Shown here one piece after another: positions 42,491-51,202 of a DNA stretch of 64,000 nucleotides; position 1 is the stretch's first letter; each line of letters starts with the position of its first letter. This DNA is from Nocardioides sp. SLBN-35 (GTDB taxonomy: Bacteria > Actinomycetota > Actinomycetes > Propionibacteriales > Nocardioidaceae). Below the pieces are notes generated by a model. It did not search any database. It saw only the letters and a program-made list of their open reading frames with translations, and was not told the DNA's origin. The DNA is taken from assembly GCF_006715725.1 (NCBI RefSeq), contig NZ_VFNU01000001.1:1922001-1986000 (forward strand), written 5' to 3'. The position numbers and the translations under genes are program-made.

Positions 42491-43631
42491 CGTCGGCCCC
42501 CTCGCCCGCCCGGTTGCCGAACCAGCGAGCCAGGGGGAGCAGGGTCAGCACCAGCACCATGGGGACGACGAACCCGAACCGCAGCTCGTCCTTCCCGACC
42601 ACGCCCGTCAGCACCGCGCCGAGGAGCCCGCCGACGTAGTTGAACTGGTTGAACCGCGCGATCACCGCATCGACCCGCTCCACCGAGCCGCCGGCGATGC
42701 GGGCTGCCGCGGAGAAGCTCAGCGGCGCGACCACGGAGATCCCGGCGCCGGTCAGCGTGAACCCGAGCACCGCGACCGGCCAGGTCGGGGCGGCGGTGAC
42801 CACCACGAGTCCGCCGCAGGCGACCACGGCACCGATGCGCAGCACCGGGGTGACGCCGTACCGCTCCACGATCGAGTCGCCGGCGAGACGGACCAGGAGG
42901 CTGGCGACCAGGTAGGGGAGGGTCGCGAGGGCGACCCAGCGTGACGGGGCCTCGACGACCTCGTCGAGGTAGACCGCGCCCCACGTCTGCGCGGCGGTGT
43001 CGACCATGTAGAAGACGACCATGCCGAGGCCCACCATCAGGATCGGGCGCCACGGGATCGCCAGCTCGGCGCTGCCGGTGGCGGCACCGGTGTCGCGGGG
43101 GAGGAAGCTCGCGGCCGCGACGACGAGCGGGAGCACGGTGATCAGCGCGGTCCACGGCAGGTCGACGTCGGCGGTGGCGAGCGTGACGGCCGCACCCAGC
43201 AGGCCGCCGAAGGTCCACGCGCCGTGGAAGCTCGGCAGGATCGTGCGCCCGTAGCGGCGCTCCAGCGCGACCGCCTGCATGTTGGTGGTCGCGTCGACCA
43301 TGCCCAGCCCGACGCCGTAGACCCCCACCCCGACGAGGTACGCCGCCCACACCGGCGCCGCGAGCATCAGTGCCGCGCCACCCGCGACGAGCACCAGCCC
43401 GGCCCGCAGCACCCGGGCGCTGGCCGCCCGCACCGACAGCCTCTCCGCGAGCACCGAGCCGGCGCCGGCGAGCAGCACGATCGCCAGCAGCACCCCGGAG
43501 ATCCCGAGCTCGGACAGGTCCCACCGGTCCTTGATGTCGGGCAGCCGGGTGGTCAGGCCGATGAAGACGAAGCCCTGGGTGGCGAACCCGGCCGCGATCG
43601 CGAGCCGGTAGCGGTGGAGGGTGGTGGGCAT
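42420..43631 (-). CDS. MFS transporter
   Basis: 403 residues, 12 predicted TM helices. The N-terminal half has FATQGFVFIGLTTRLPDIKDRWDLS, of the sort found in the fucose permease/YbjJ-like sugar-type branch, and VYGVGLGMVDATTNMQAVALERRYGR, the loop following TM4 with FHGAWTFGGLLGA. The second half keeps the pseudo-symmetric pattern. Substrate unknown; export of a metabolite or uptake of a sugar are both possible. The ATG at 43631 is chosen because upstream residues in the longer frame belong to the divergent phosphatase gene. Confidence 0.87.
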   Translation of the reverse strand: MPTTLHRYRLAIAAGFATQGFVFIGLTTRLPDIKDRWDLSELGISGVLLAIVLLAGAGSVLAERLSVRAASARVLRAGLVLVAGGAALMLAAPVWAAYLVGVGVYGVGLGMVDATTNMQAVALERRYGRTILPSFHGAWTFGGLLGAAVTLATADVDLPWTALITVLPLVVAAASFLPRDTGAATGSAELAIPWRPILMVGLGMVVFYMVDTAAQTWGAVYLDEVVEAPSRWVALATLPYLVASLLVRLAGDSIVERYGVTPVLRIGAVVACGGLVVVTAAPTWPVAVLGFTLTGAGISVVAPLSFSAAARIAGGSVERVDAVIARFNQFNYVGGLLGAVLTGVVGKDELRFGFVVPMVLVLTLLPLARWFGNRAGEGADVSAGRSAGTPGTSPGAHCPHPPG

Positions 43632-43677
43632 GCGGGGGATCCTGCCACTGCTCGGGGGTGGCTGGCAGGATGTCGGC

Positions 43678-44238
43678 ATGGCCGATTCCGCCTTCCTGGC
43701 CCGGCATGGGGCGACCGAGTGGAGCGTCTCGGGACGGCACACGTCCCGCACCGACCTGCCGCTGCTCCCCGAGGGCGAGGAGGTCGCGCGCGGGCTCGCC
43801 GGCCGCCTCGCCCGCACCACCTTCGCGGAGGTGCTGACCAGTCCGTTGCAGCGCGCCCGTCGTACGGCGGAGCTGGCCGGGTTCCCCGACGCCGAGGTGT
43901 GCGAGGACCTCCTCGAGTGGGGGTACGGCGACTACGAGGGCCGCACCACCGCGGAGATCCGCGAGCAGGTGCCCGGCTGGACCATCTGGACCCACCCGAG
44001 CCCCGGCGGCGAGACCGCGTCCGCCGTCGCGGTCCGCTGCGACCGTGTCGTGGCCCGGATCCGGGCCGCCGGCGGCCCGGTCCTGGTGTTCGCCCACGGT
44101 CACGTGCTGCGCGCCCTCGCCGCACGCTGGCTCGGCCTCCCGGTCGCCGACGGGCGCCTGTTCCGCCTCGACACCGCGACGCTCTCCGAGCTCGGCCACG
44201 AGCGCGAGACCCCGGTCCTGCAGCGCTGGAACAGCTGA
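43678..44238 (+). CDS. Histidine phosphatase family protein
   Basis: 186 residues, phosphoglycerate mutase-like fold. The phospho-accepting His is in FLARHGATEW (RHG motif, residues 7-16); the second active-site His is in VFAHGHVLRAL, and Arg and Glu follow the family pattern in SPLQRARRTAELAG and EWGYGDYEGRT, close to actinobacterial broad-specificity phosphatases and alpha-ribazole phosphatase relatives. Acts on small phosphate monoesters in the cytoplasm. The ATG lies after GCAGGA with fair spacing; a longer upstream frame overlaps the divergent MFS promoter and is not used. Confidence 0.88.
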   Translation: MADSAFLARHGATEWSVSGRHTSRTDLPLLPEGEEVARGLAGRLARTTFAEVLTSPLQRARRTAELAGFPDAEVCEDLLEWGYGDYEGRTTAEIREQVPGWTIWTHPSPGGETASAVAVRCDRVVARIRAAGGPVLVFAHGHVLRALAARWLGLPVADGRLFRLDTATLSELGHERETPVLQRWNS

Positions 44239-44299
44239 TCTCGGGACAGGTCGACCCGGGTGCTTGACGAACGGCGCATCGCGCAGCACGGTGTCGAAC

Positions 44300-44998
44300 A
44301 TGCCGACCGATGAGCCCGGTCCGCCGGTGGGCGGACCTGACGGGGTGCGCGTGGAGTGCCCACGCTGCCCGACGCCCGTGGCCGAGGTGGGCGACGGTCG
44401 CTGGTCGTGCCCGGACCACGGGTTCGTCGTACCGCTCTGGCGGCCGTCGACCTCCTCCTACGAGGAGTTCGCCGCCCACCTCCAACGGGTCGGCCCGTCG
44501 TTCCCGACCTTCCTGCCCTGGCCGCTCGGCCCCGGCTGGTCGGTCAGCGACTTCGCTGCCGTCGTCTCGGACGGCGCCGCGACCCGCGCCACGATGGCGT
44601 GCGTCGCGGGCACCAGCCAGCTCGACGGGCCGGTCGACGTGATGGTGATCAGCGAGGAGCCCGGCACCGGCTTCGGCGCCCGGGTCGCCGGGCTGACCAC
44701 CCCCGACGACGCCGAGCTGCTCGACCCCGGCCACGAGGTCGGCGACGGCCCACCGCCGGTCCGGGTCCGCGTCGACCAGTACCCCGTCGGCCTGTGGCCG
44801 GTCTCGGTCAGCACCTCGCCGGGGGAGTGGGACCGCTCCGTGCTCGCGGGCGAGGCCGGTGGTCGCTGGCTGTGGCTGGTGCTGCGGCCGGCCTCCGCGA
44901 TCCTGCTGCTGCGCGACGACTGGATCCTGCGCGACATCTCCGCCACCGGCCCGCAGCTGGTCGCGCTGCCGTTCGGAGGGCCCGCACCCTCCTGGTGA
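44300..44998 (+). CDS. DUF6758-type zinc-ribbon protein
   Basis: 232 residues, cytoplasmic. The N-terminus carries a small zinc ribbon: VECPRCPTP ... WSCPDHGFVVPLW (Cys-x2-Cys and Cys-x2-His). The remainder is a globular domain with WPLGPGWSVSDFAAV, PVDVMVISEEPGTGFGARVAG, and LWLVLRPASAILLLRDDWILRDI, matching a family widespread in actinobacteria (Streptomyces homologs are known as DUF6758). Function unknown. A GTG at 44291 could add three residues. It stands alone between the phosphatase and the channel gene. Confidence 0.78.
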   Translation: MPTDEPGPPVGGPDGVRVECPRCPTPVAEVGDGRWSCPDHGFVVPLWRPSTSSYEEFAAHLQRVGPSFPTFLPWPLGPGWSVSDFAAVVSDGAATRATMACVAGTSQLDGPVDVMVISEEPGTGFGARVAGLTTPDDAELLDPGHEVGDGPPPVRVRVDQYPVGLWPVSVSTSPGEWDRSVLAGEAGGRWLWLVLRPASAILLLRDDWILRDISATGPQLVALPFGGPAPSW

Positions 44999-45077
44999 CG
45001 GTCCTGAGTTTCGCCATTCCCGCTCGCGCGGGAGCCCGGATGCGGGAGCATCCCCTGCGGACCACGAGGAGGCCCGC

Positions 45078-47033
45078 ATGGCGCGGAACGCGCAGGCGCT
45101 GCAGCGTCGTACGGCAGAGGCGATCGCACAGCGATCCGACCTGCCCGTCCGCACCCGGACCGCATCCACGGGCCTGCGGGCCCGGCTGCGCTACGGGTTC
45201 GACAACACCATGTCCCGAGGTACGCCGGCCCTGGTGGCCTGGCTGTTCGCCGTCACCGTGCTGCTCGTGGTGGTCTTCGCGGTCATCGACGTGGTGTCCG
45301 GGATGCGCCGCGACCAGCTCGGGTTCTGGGAGGCGGCCTTCCAGGCGCTGCTGCACGCGCTCGACCCCGGCACCGTGGCCGGTGACACCGGCGCCCGCTG
45401 GAGCTTCATCCTCACGATGCTCGTGCTCACGGTGGCCGGCCTGTTCATCGTCAGCGCCCTGATCGGTGTGATCGCGGCCGGCATCGACGCCCGGATCGCC
45501 GAGCTGCGCCGCGGCCGGTCCGTCGTACTGGAGAGCGGCCACTCGGTCATCCTCGGCTGGTCGGACTCGATCTTCACCGTGATCAGCGAGCTCTCCATCG
45601 CCAACGAGAGCCGGCGCCGACCGGTCGTGGCGGTGCTCGCCGACCGCGACAAGGTCGAGATGGAGGAGGAGATCCGCGCCAAGGTTCCGGACCTGCGCGG
45701 CACCCGCGTGGTGTGCCGGTCCGGCGCGCCCTCCGACATCGACGACCTCGCGATCCTCAGCCCCACCTCCGCGCGCTCGGTCGTGGTCCTGTCCGGCGAC
45801 GGCGCGGAGCCCGACCGCGACGTCATCAAGGCGCTGCTCGCGCTGCGCTCCCTGCTGGCGGTCGACGAGGGACCGCGGGTCGTCGCCCAGCTGCGCGACC
45901 CGGCCAACCTCGAGGTCGCGCGGCTGATCGGCCGCGACCGTCCGGGCGGCATCTCGCTGCTCGACATCCGCGAGACGGTGGCCAAGCTCGTCGTCCAGAC
46001 CTCCCGCCAGTCCGGCGCCGCCGCGGTCTACCGCGAGCTCTTCGACTACGAGGGCGACGAGATCTACTTCCTCGAGGAGCACCCGCTGGCCGGGGCGACG
46101 TACGCCGACGCGCAGCTGCACTACGACCAGCTGACGGTCATCGGGGTCGCCCAGGGCAGCAGCGTCCAGCTCAACCCGCCCCCGGACACCGTCGTCGGGG
46201 ACCGCTCCCTCGTCGTGATCGCCGAGGACGACTCGGTCCTCGCCGCCGCGCCCCGCTCGGTCGCCGCCGTCGCCGAGGACGCCTTCGCGGACCATGCCGG
46301 CGAGCCGGCCCGCCCCACCCACGCCGTGGTGCTGGGCTGGAACGAGCGGGCACCGATCATCCTGCGCGAGCTGGACCGGTACGCCGCCCCCGGCTCGACG
46401 CTCACCGTCGTGACCGAGCACGGCGCGCCCGGCGTACCCACGACCGCGAACCTCGCCGTCACCGTGGTCGAGGCCGGCACCACGCGCCGTGCGGTCCTCG
46501 ACGAGCACGTCCCGCCGGGTTGCGACCAGGTGATCGTGCTGTGCTACTCCGACGACCTCGACGCCGAGGCCGCCGACGCCACGACCCTGATCACCCTGCT
46601 CCACGTGCGCGACATCCTGGCCCGCTCCGAGAGCAGCACGCCGGTGATCAGCGAGATGATGGACGACCGCAACCGGGTGCTCGCCCAGGTCGCCGACATC
46701 GACGACGTCGTCGTCAGCGGCGAGATCGTCAGCCTGATGGTGGCCCAGCTGTCCGAGGACGCCCGGATCGAGCCGGTCTTCCACGACCTGTTGGAGGAGG
46801 AGGGCAGCGAGATCTACCTGCGCCCCGCCGAGTGGTACGTCGCCCCCGGGCGCGAGGTGAGCTGGGCGACCGTGGTCGAGGCCGCCGCCCGCCGGGGCGA
46901 GACCGCGATCGGGTTCTCCTCGGCCCGGCTGGCCGAGCCCGGGTCCCGGGTCGGCGTCGCGGTCAACCTGGCCAAGGGGGAGACGGTGGTGGCCGAGCCC
47001 GGTGACCGGGTGGTCGTGCTCGCCGAGCTGTGA
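45078..47033 (+). CDS. CASTOR/POLLUX-like ion channel with RCK domains
   Basis: 651 residues. Two TM helices (about 49-72 and 113-137) flank a pore segment FWEAAFQALLHALDPG, where potassium channels have TVGYG and CASTOR/POLLUX channels have an ADAG-like sequence. Two TrkA-N/RCK regulatory domains follow: VILGWSDSIFTVISEL (about 156) and VVLGWNERAPIILREL (about 417), each with the first glycine of a nucleotide-binding fold. Plant relatives conduct Ca2+ or K+ at the nuclear envelope; bacterial roles are unproven. AGGAGG precedes the ATG. The upstream ORF extension lies in the previous gene region. Confidence 0.87.
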   Translation: MARNAQALQRRTAEAIAQRSDLPVRTRTASTGLRARLRYGFDNTMSRGTPALVAWLFAVTVLLVVVFAVIDVVSGMRRDQLGFWEAAFQALLHALDPGTVAGDTGARWSFILTMLVLTVAGLFIVSALIGVIAAGIDARIAELRRGRSVVLESGHSVILGWSDSIFTVISELSIANESRRRPVVAVLADRDKVEMEEEIRAKVPDLRGTRVVCRSGAPSDIDDLAILSPTSARSVVVLSGDGAEPDRDVIKALLALRSLLAVDEGPRVVAQLRDPANLEVARLIGRDRPGGISLLDIRETVAKLVVQTSRQSGAAAVYRELFDYEGDEIYFLEEHPLAGATYADAQLHYDQLTVIGVAQGSSVQLNPPPDTVVGDRSLVVIAEDDSVLAAAPRSVAAVAEDAFADHAGEPARPTHAVVLGWNERAPIILRELDRYAAPGSTLTVVTEHGAPGVPTTANLAVTVVEAGTTRRAVLDEHVPPGCDQVIVLCYSDDLDAEAADATTLITLLHVRDILARSESSTPVISEMMDDRNRVLAQVADIDDVVVSGEIVSLMVAQLSEDARIEPVFHDLLEEEGSEIYLRPAEWYVAPGREVSWATVVEAAARRGETAIGFSSARLAEPGSRVGVAVNLAKGETVVAEPGDRVVVLAEL

Positions 47034-47034
47034 G

Positions 47035-47090
47035 GCCACCCCCACCCCGGAGGTGGTGCGGGCACCACCCCCGATCCGGGACGGTGGGCC
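47035..47090. other. Hairpin-rich gap after the channel gene
   Basis: GGTGGTG-CGGG-CACCACC (47052-47058, 47063-47069) is flanked by GGCCACC and GGTGGGCC, giving a double hairpin without a T-run. Probably a terminator for the channel gene. Confidence 0.4.
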
Positions 47091-47127
47091 ACTGACGCGG
47101 CCGCCCCGCGCGACCAGGCTGGACGAC

Positions 47128-48783
47128 ATGCCAGCCACTGAGTCCGCCGTACGCCGCCGGCCGTTCACGGTCGCGGGTCTCCTGCTCCTCGTCATCGTCG
47201 GCGTCGCCACCGGCGCGGTCACCGGCGACGTCCTCGACCACGGCTGGGGCCGTGCCCTGGCCTACGGGCCGGACGCGCTCGCGTCCGGCCACTGGTGGAC
47301 GCTGCTCACCGGCCCGCTGCTGGCGATCGCGCCCTGGTGCTACCTGCCGGTGCTGCTCAGCTTCGGGCTGTGCGTCGGGTTCGCCGAGCCGCGGCTCGGG
47401 ACGGTTCGCACGGGGCTCCTCTGGTTGGTGACCCAGGTCGGCAGCGTGGTGGCGGCCTGCCTGCTCGTGCTGGCGCTCGGCCCGGACTCGCTGCAGCACG
47501 CACGCGACGTCGGGCCGTCGGGCGGCGCGCTCGGGGTCGGCGCGGTGATGACCGCCTTCCTCGGTACGGCGGCGCGCCGGGTCACCCGGACCGGCCTGGT
47601 GGCCTACGTCCTGGTCTCCCTCGTCCTGGTCGGGCACCTGGCGGACGTCGTCCACCTGGTCGCCGTCGCCGCCGGCCTGATGATCGGCTCGGTGATCGGC
47701 CCGCGGCGCCGTCCCGTCGTCAACCGCGACCGGGCCGTCGAGCACCTGCGCCGCGAGGGCGGCGGCACGCTGTCGTGGATGACCACCTGGCCCGGCGTGC
47801 GCTACCTCTACGACCCGCGCGGCCAGGGCTACCTCGCCTACCGCCGCCACCTCGGCGTCGCGCTGGCCCTCGGCGACCCGATCGGTACACCGGACTGGCG
47901 GGCCCGCGCGGCCGGTGAGTTCGCGGCCTTCTGCGCCGACGAGCACCTCGTCCCCAGTCACTTCGCGGTCACCGGACCGGTGGCCCGAGCGGTCGGGGGT
48001 CACAGCCTGCAGATCGGCGAGGACACGCTCCTCGACCTGCCCGACCTCGAGTTCCGCGGCAAGCGGTGGCAGGACGTGCGCACCGCCCGCAACCGCGCGG
48101 CCCGCGACGGGATCCGCTTCGAGCTGGTCGTCCTCGCCGACGCCGACCCGCGCATCGTCGCGCAGGTGCGCGAGATCAGCGACGCCTGGCTGCGGCGCCA
48201 GCGCACTCCGGAGCTCGGCTTCACCCTCGGCGGTGTCGACCACGCCATGGACCCCCGGGTCAGGGTCGCGCTGGCTCTCGACGCCGACGACCGGGTGCAC
48301 GGCTTCCTCTCGTGGCTGCCGGTCCACGCCGGGCAGGGGCACATCGATGGGTGGACGCTCGACCTGATGCGCCGCCCGGACGACGGCTTTCGCCCGGTGA
48401 TCGAGTTCCTGATCGCCGAGTCCTGCCTGGCCTTCCGGGCCGAGGGTGCCCGCGTCGTGTCCCTGTCGGCGGCGCCGCTGGCGCGGAGCACGGGGGAGCC
48501 CGACGGCTGGCTGCAGCGCGTACTGGAGCGCTCGGCGCGCGTGCTCGAGCCGCTCTACGGCTTCGCCTCGCTGCACGCCTTCAAGGCCAAGTTCTCCCCG
48601 CGCTGCGAGACGCTGCACCTGACCTACCGCTCGCTGGCCGAGCTGCCGCGGATCGGCGCAGCGGTGCTGGTCGCCTACCTGGTCACCCCGAAGACGCGGG
48701 AGGCCAGCACGCCCCTCGTCCTGCCGGAGCGGACCGCCACCGAGCGGGTCGAGGCCGCGGAGCGGGAGCGCGTGGCCGCCTGA
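47128..48783 (+). CDS. Rhomboid-like membrane domain fused to MprF-type aminoacyl-lipid transferase domain
   Basis: 551 residues. The N-terminal 190 residues form about six TM helices with rhomboid hallmarks: HWWTLLTGPLL before TM2, GPSGGALG (Gly129 to Gly132, candidate nucleophile Ser131) and VVHLVAVAAGLMIG (candidate His176) in the last helix. The C-terminal part (about 205-520) is a DUF2156 domain, the GNAT-type half of MprF/LysX, with YLAYRRHLGVALALGDPIG, DLPDLEFRGKRWQDVRTARNRA and FASLHAFKAKFSPRCE. Such domains transfer Lys or Ala from tRNA to phosphatidylglycerol, lowering surface negative charge. The MprF flippase is not present; the rhomboid-like unit replaces it. Start ATG is weakly supported by context. 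Confidence 0.83.
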   Translation: MPATESAVRRRPFTVAGLLLLVIVGVATGAVTGDVLDHGWGRALAYGPDALASGHWWTLLTGPLLAIAPWCYLPVLLSFGLCVGFAEPRLGTVRTGLLWLVTQVGSVVAACLLVLALGPDSLQHARDVGPSGGALGVGAVMTAFLGTAARRVTRTGLVAYVLVSLVLVGHLADVVHLVAVAAGLMIGSVIGPRRRPVVNRDRAVEHLRREGGGTLSWMTTWPGVRYLYDPRGQGYLAYRRHLGVALALGDPIGTPDWRARAAGEFAAFCADEHLVPSHFAVTGPVARAVGGHSLQIGEDTLLDLPDLEFRGKRWQDVRTARNRAARDGIRFELVVLADADPRIVAQVREISDAWLRRQRTPELGFTLGGVDHAMDPRVRVALALDADDRVHGFLSWLPVHAGQGHIDGWTLDLMRRPDDGFRPVIEFLIAESCLAFRAEGARVVSLSAAPLARSTGEPDGWLQRVLERSARVLEPLYGFASLHAFKAKFSPRCETLHLTYRSLAELPRIGAAVLVAYLVTPKTREASTPLVLPERTATERVEAAERERVAA

Positions 48784-48803
48784 CGCACATCAGACCGGAG
48801 CAC

Positions 48804-48809
48804 TAGCCT
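48804..48809 (+). promoter_or_regulatory. Leaderless-type -10 box of the PHP gene
   Basis: TAGCCT, six bases before the GTG at 48816. Confidence 0.55.
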
Positions 48810-48815
48810 CGTACG

Positions 48816-49688
48816 GTGACGATCGACCTCCACACCCACTCCAGTGTCAGCGACGGCACGTCCTCGCCCGCCGACCTGGTGCGCGAGGCCGCGGCCGCCG
48901 GGCTCGAGGTGGTGGCGCTCACCGACCACGACACCACCGCCGGGTGGGACGAGGCGGCCGCCGCGGCGGAGCAGGCCGGGATCGGCCTTGTCCGCGGCAT
49001 CGAGGTCAGCACCCGGTTCCGCGGCTCCGCGGTGCACCTGCTGGCCTACCTACCCGACCCCGAGGACGCCGGCCTCCAGGCCGAGCTGGGCCGGATCGTC
49101 GAGGGACGTGAGGCGCGGGTGCCGTCCATGCTCGCCCGGCTGCGCGAGCTCGGCATCCCGGCGACCGAGGAGGCGTTGGCCGAGGTGAGCCCCGACAACC
49201 GGGTCACCGGTCGCCCCCACGTCGCCGACCTGCTGGTGCGCCTCGGTGCGGTGAGGACCCGCGACGAGGCGTTCGCGCGCTTCCTCTCCGACGGCGGGCC
49301 AGCCTTCGTCGACCGGTACGCCGCCGACCTCGTCGAGATGATCGGGCTGGTCACCGCCGCCCGCGGGGTCAGCGTGGTCGCCCACCCGTGGGGCCGTGGC
49401 TCCGCGTCGGTCCTCGACGAGCCCGCGTTCGCCGTACTCGCCGAGGCGGGGCTGGGCGGCATCGAGGTCGACCACCTCGACCACGACAGGCTCGAACGCG
49501 GTCGGCTGCGGGGGATCGCCTCGCGGCTGCGGCTGCTCGTCACCGGCTCCAGCGACCACCACGGCACGGGCAAGACCGGCCACGAGCTCGGCTGCGAGAC
49601 CACCTCGCCGGGCGAGCTGACCCGGCTCCTCGAGCGGGCCGCCGCGCTCGGCTCGCCCACCGCACTCGCGGGCGGGGTCCGCCGATGA
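48816..49688 (+). CDS. PHP-domain phosphoesterase
   Basis: 290 residues, close in build to actinobacterial nucleoside/ribonucleotide 3'-5' bisphosphate phosphatases (RNase AM or YciV-like). Metal-binding residues are visible: His6 and His8 in IDLHTHSSVSDGT, LTDHDTT (Asp37, His38), GIEVSTRF (Glu), NRVTGRPHVADLL (His), VSVVAHPWG (His) and TGSSDHHG (Asp-His). The substrate may be short oligoribonucleotides or 3',5'-bisphosphates. GTG start with TAGCCT before it. MarC follows with an ATGA overlap. Confidence 0.88.
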   Translation: MTIDLHTHSSVSDGTSSPADLVREAAAAGLEVVALTDHDTTAGWDEAAAAAEQAGIGLVRGIEVSTRFRGSAVHLLAYLPDPEDAGLQAELGRIVEGREARVPSMLARLRELGIPATEEALAEVSPDNRVTGRPHVADLLVRLGAVRTRDEAFARFLSDGGPAFVDRYAADLVEMIGLVTAARGVSVVAHPWGRGSASVLDEPAFAVLAEAGLGGIEVDHLDHDRLERGRLRGIASRLRLLVTGSSDHHGTGKTGHELGCETTSPGELTRLLERAAALGSPTALAGGVRR

Positions 49689-50293
49689 TCGACGGCGTGC
49701 TGCTCGTCGAGGTGTTCGTGACCCTCTTCGTGATCATGGACCCGGTCGGCACGGTGCCGATCTTCCTGTCCCTGACCGCCGGCCGCAGCCCGGCCACGGC
49801 ACGGCGTGCCGCCTGGCAGGCAGTCGCGGTGTCCTTCCTGGTGATCACGCTGTTCGCATTGTTCGGCCAGCAGATCCTCAACTACCTGCACATCTCGCTG
49901 CCCGCGCTGCAGTGCGCCGGCGGCCTGCTGCTCCTGCTGGTCGCCCTCGAGCTGCTGACCGGAAAGCAGGACGAGCTGACCGCGTCCGCCGATGCCAACA
50001 TCGCTCTCGTCCCGCTCGGTACGCCGCTGCTCGCCGGCCCCGGCGCGATCGTCGCCACGATGCTCTTCGTCCAGGACATCGACACCTGGGGCGACGGCGT
50101 CTCCGTCGCGCTCGGCGTGGCCGGCGTGCACGTCGCCCTGTGGGCCGCGATGCGCTACTCGCTCCCGATCCTGCGCCTGATCCGCGACGGCGGGGTCCTG
50201 CTCGTCACCCGTATCGCCGGTCTCCTGCTCTCCGCCATCGCCGTCCAGCTCGTCGCCGACGCCGTCCGCGCGTTCATCGCAGGGGAAGGCTGA
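49685..50293 (+). CDS. MarC-family integral membrane protein
   Basis: 202 residues with six TM helices. Family features: LFVIMDPVGTVPIFLSLTAG near the N-terminus, a loop with TGKQDELTASADANIALVPLGTPLLAGPGAI, and a C-terminal LLLSAIAVQLVADAVRAF. MarC proteins were once linked to multiple-antibiotic resistance but their transport role is unsettled. The ATG overlaps the PHP stop, so both are translated from one message. A dense inverted-repeat region follows between this gene and the convergent SDR gene. Confidence 0.9.
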   Translation: MIDGVLLVEVFVTLFVIMDPVGTVPIFLSLTAGRSPATARRAAWQAVAVSFLVITLFALFGQQILNYLHISLPALQCAGGLLLLLVALELLTGKQDELTASADANIALVPLGTPLLAGPGAIVATMLFVQDIDTWGDGVSVALGVAGVHVALWAAMRYSLPILRLIRDGGVLLVTRIAGLLLSAIAVQLVADAVRAFIAGEG

Positions 50294-50296
50294 ATG

Positions 50297-50413
50297 GTTG
50301 AGTTGCCGCATCCTCACCGTTGACTTGCCGGTTTCTCGCCATTGAGTGCCGAGGGACCGGCAACTCAACGGCGAGAAAGTGGCAACTCAACCCGTAGGAC
50401 GGGGCAACTCAAC
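50297..50413. repeat. Nested inverted repeat made of six copies of an 11-base word
   Basis: The word GTTGAGTTGCC occurs at 50297 and, with one or two changes, at 50319 and 50340; its reverse complement GGCAACTCAAC occurs exactly at 50359, 50381 and 50403. The inner part adds TTTCTCGCC and GGCGAGAAA facing each other. Spacing within each half is 22 bases (50359, 50381, 50403; 50297, 50319, then 21). The whole convergent gap between marC and the SDR gene consists of this element. No ORF. Confidence 0.75.
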
Positions 50414-50414
50414 G

Positions 50415-51176
50415 TCACTTCCGGCCGAGCGACTGCAGCCGCTGCAGGACCGAGCCCGGGACCACGCGGGTGCCGGCCACGATCGCCTTGTAGCGCTTCG
50501 ACGGGATCGACATCGCGCGGCCGCGGTCGAAGTCGGCCAGTGCGTCGCGGACCAGGCGGTCGGGCTCCAGCCACAGCAACCGGGGCGCCGAGGCGTCGCG
50601 GTCGATGCCGAGGCGCTGGTGGAACTCGGTCTTCACGAAGCCGGGGCACAGCGCCATCACGGTGACGCCCCGTCCGGCGTACTCCTGGTGTGCCCACGCA
50701 CTGAACGAGTTCACCCACGCCTTCGCGGCGCTGTAGGTGCCGCGGGGGAGGAAGGCGGCGACGCTCGACACGTTGATCACGCCGCCGCGGCCGCGCTCGA
50801 CCATGCCCCCGAGCGCCGCATGGGTCAGCCGCAGCACCGCGCGCACCAGCACGTCCTGCTGGGCCTGCTCGACGTCGACCGGGTTGTCGAGGAAGCGCTC
50901 CTTGAGGCCGAAGCCGGCGTTGTTGACCAGCAGGTCGACCGGCGCGCCGCGGTCCGCCAGCCGCGCCTCGACCCGGCCGAGCGCCTCGAGCGAGGTGAGG
51001 TCGGCGGGCAGCACCTCCACGCCGACGCCGTACGACGACCGGAGCTCGCCCGCGACGGACGCGAGCCGGACCTCGTCGCGGGCCACCAGGACCAGGTCGT
51101 CGCCGCGAGCGGCGAGCTGGCGGGCGAACTCGAGGCCGATGCCGGCGGTGGCGCCGGTCACGAGAGCTGTGGGCAT
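50415..51176 (-). CDS. Short-chain dehydrogenase/reductase
   Basis: 253 residues, NAD(P)-dependent oxidoreductase. Cofactor motif TGATAGIG (7-14), NNAG (85-88), catalytic Ser138, Tyr148 and Lys152 in YSAAK. The presence of Arg after the second strand (VLVARDEVRL) favours NADPH. FVKTEFHQRLGID is the usual substrate-loop region; the C-terminus has GRAMSIPSKRYKAIVAG as in actinobacterial SDRs annotated as acyl-CoA or ketoacyl reductases. The substrate is unknown. It faces marC across the repeat element. Confidence 0.9.
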   Translation of the reverse strand: MPTALVTGATAGIGLEFARQLAARGDDLVLVARDEVRLASVAGELRSSYGVGVEVLPADLTSLEALGRVEARLADRGAPVDLLVNNAGFGLKERFLDNPVDVEQAQQDVLVRAVLRLTHAALGGMVERGRGGVINVSSVAAFLPRGTYSAAKAWVNSFSAWAHQEYAGRGVTVMALCPGFVKTEFHQRLGIDRDASAPRLLWLEPDRLVRDALADFDRGRAMSIPSKRYKAIVAGTRVVPGSVLQRLQSLGRK

Positions 51177-51202
51177 GCCGCAACCCTAGGGCCCGATCGG
51201 GC

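Noticed and set aside
50297..50413. Short CRISPR-like array
   Set aside because: The units face each other, are only 11 bases and have 10-base spacers; no cas gene is near.
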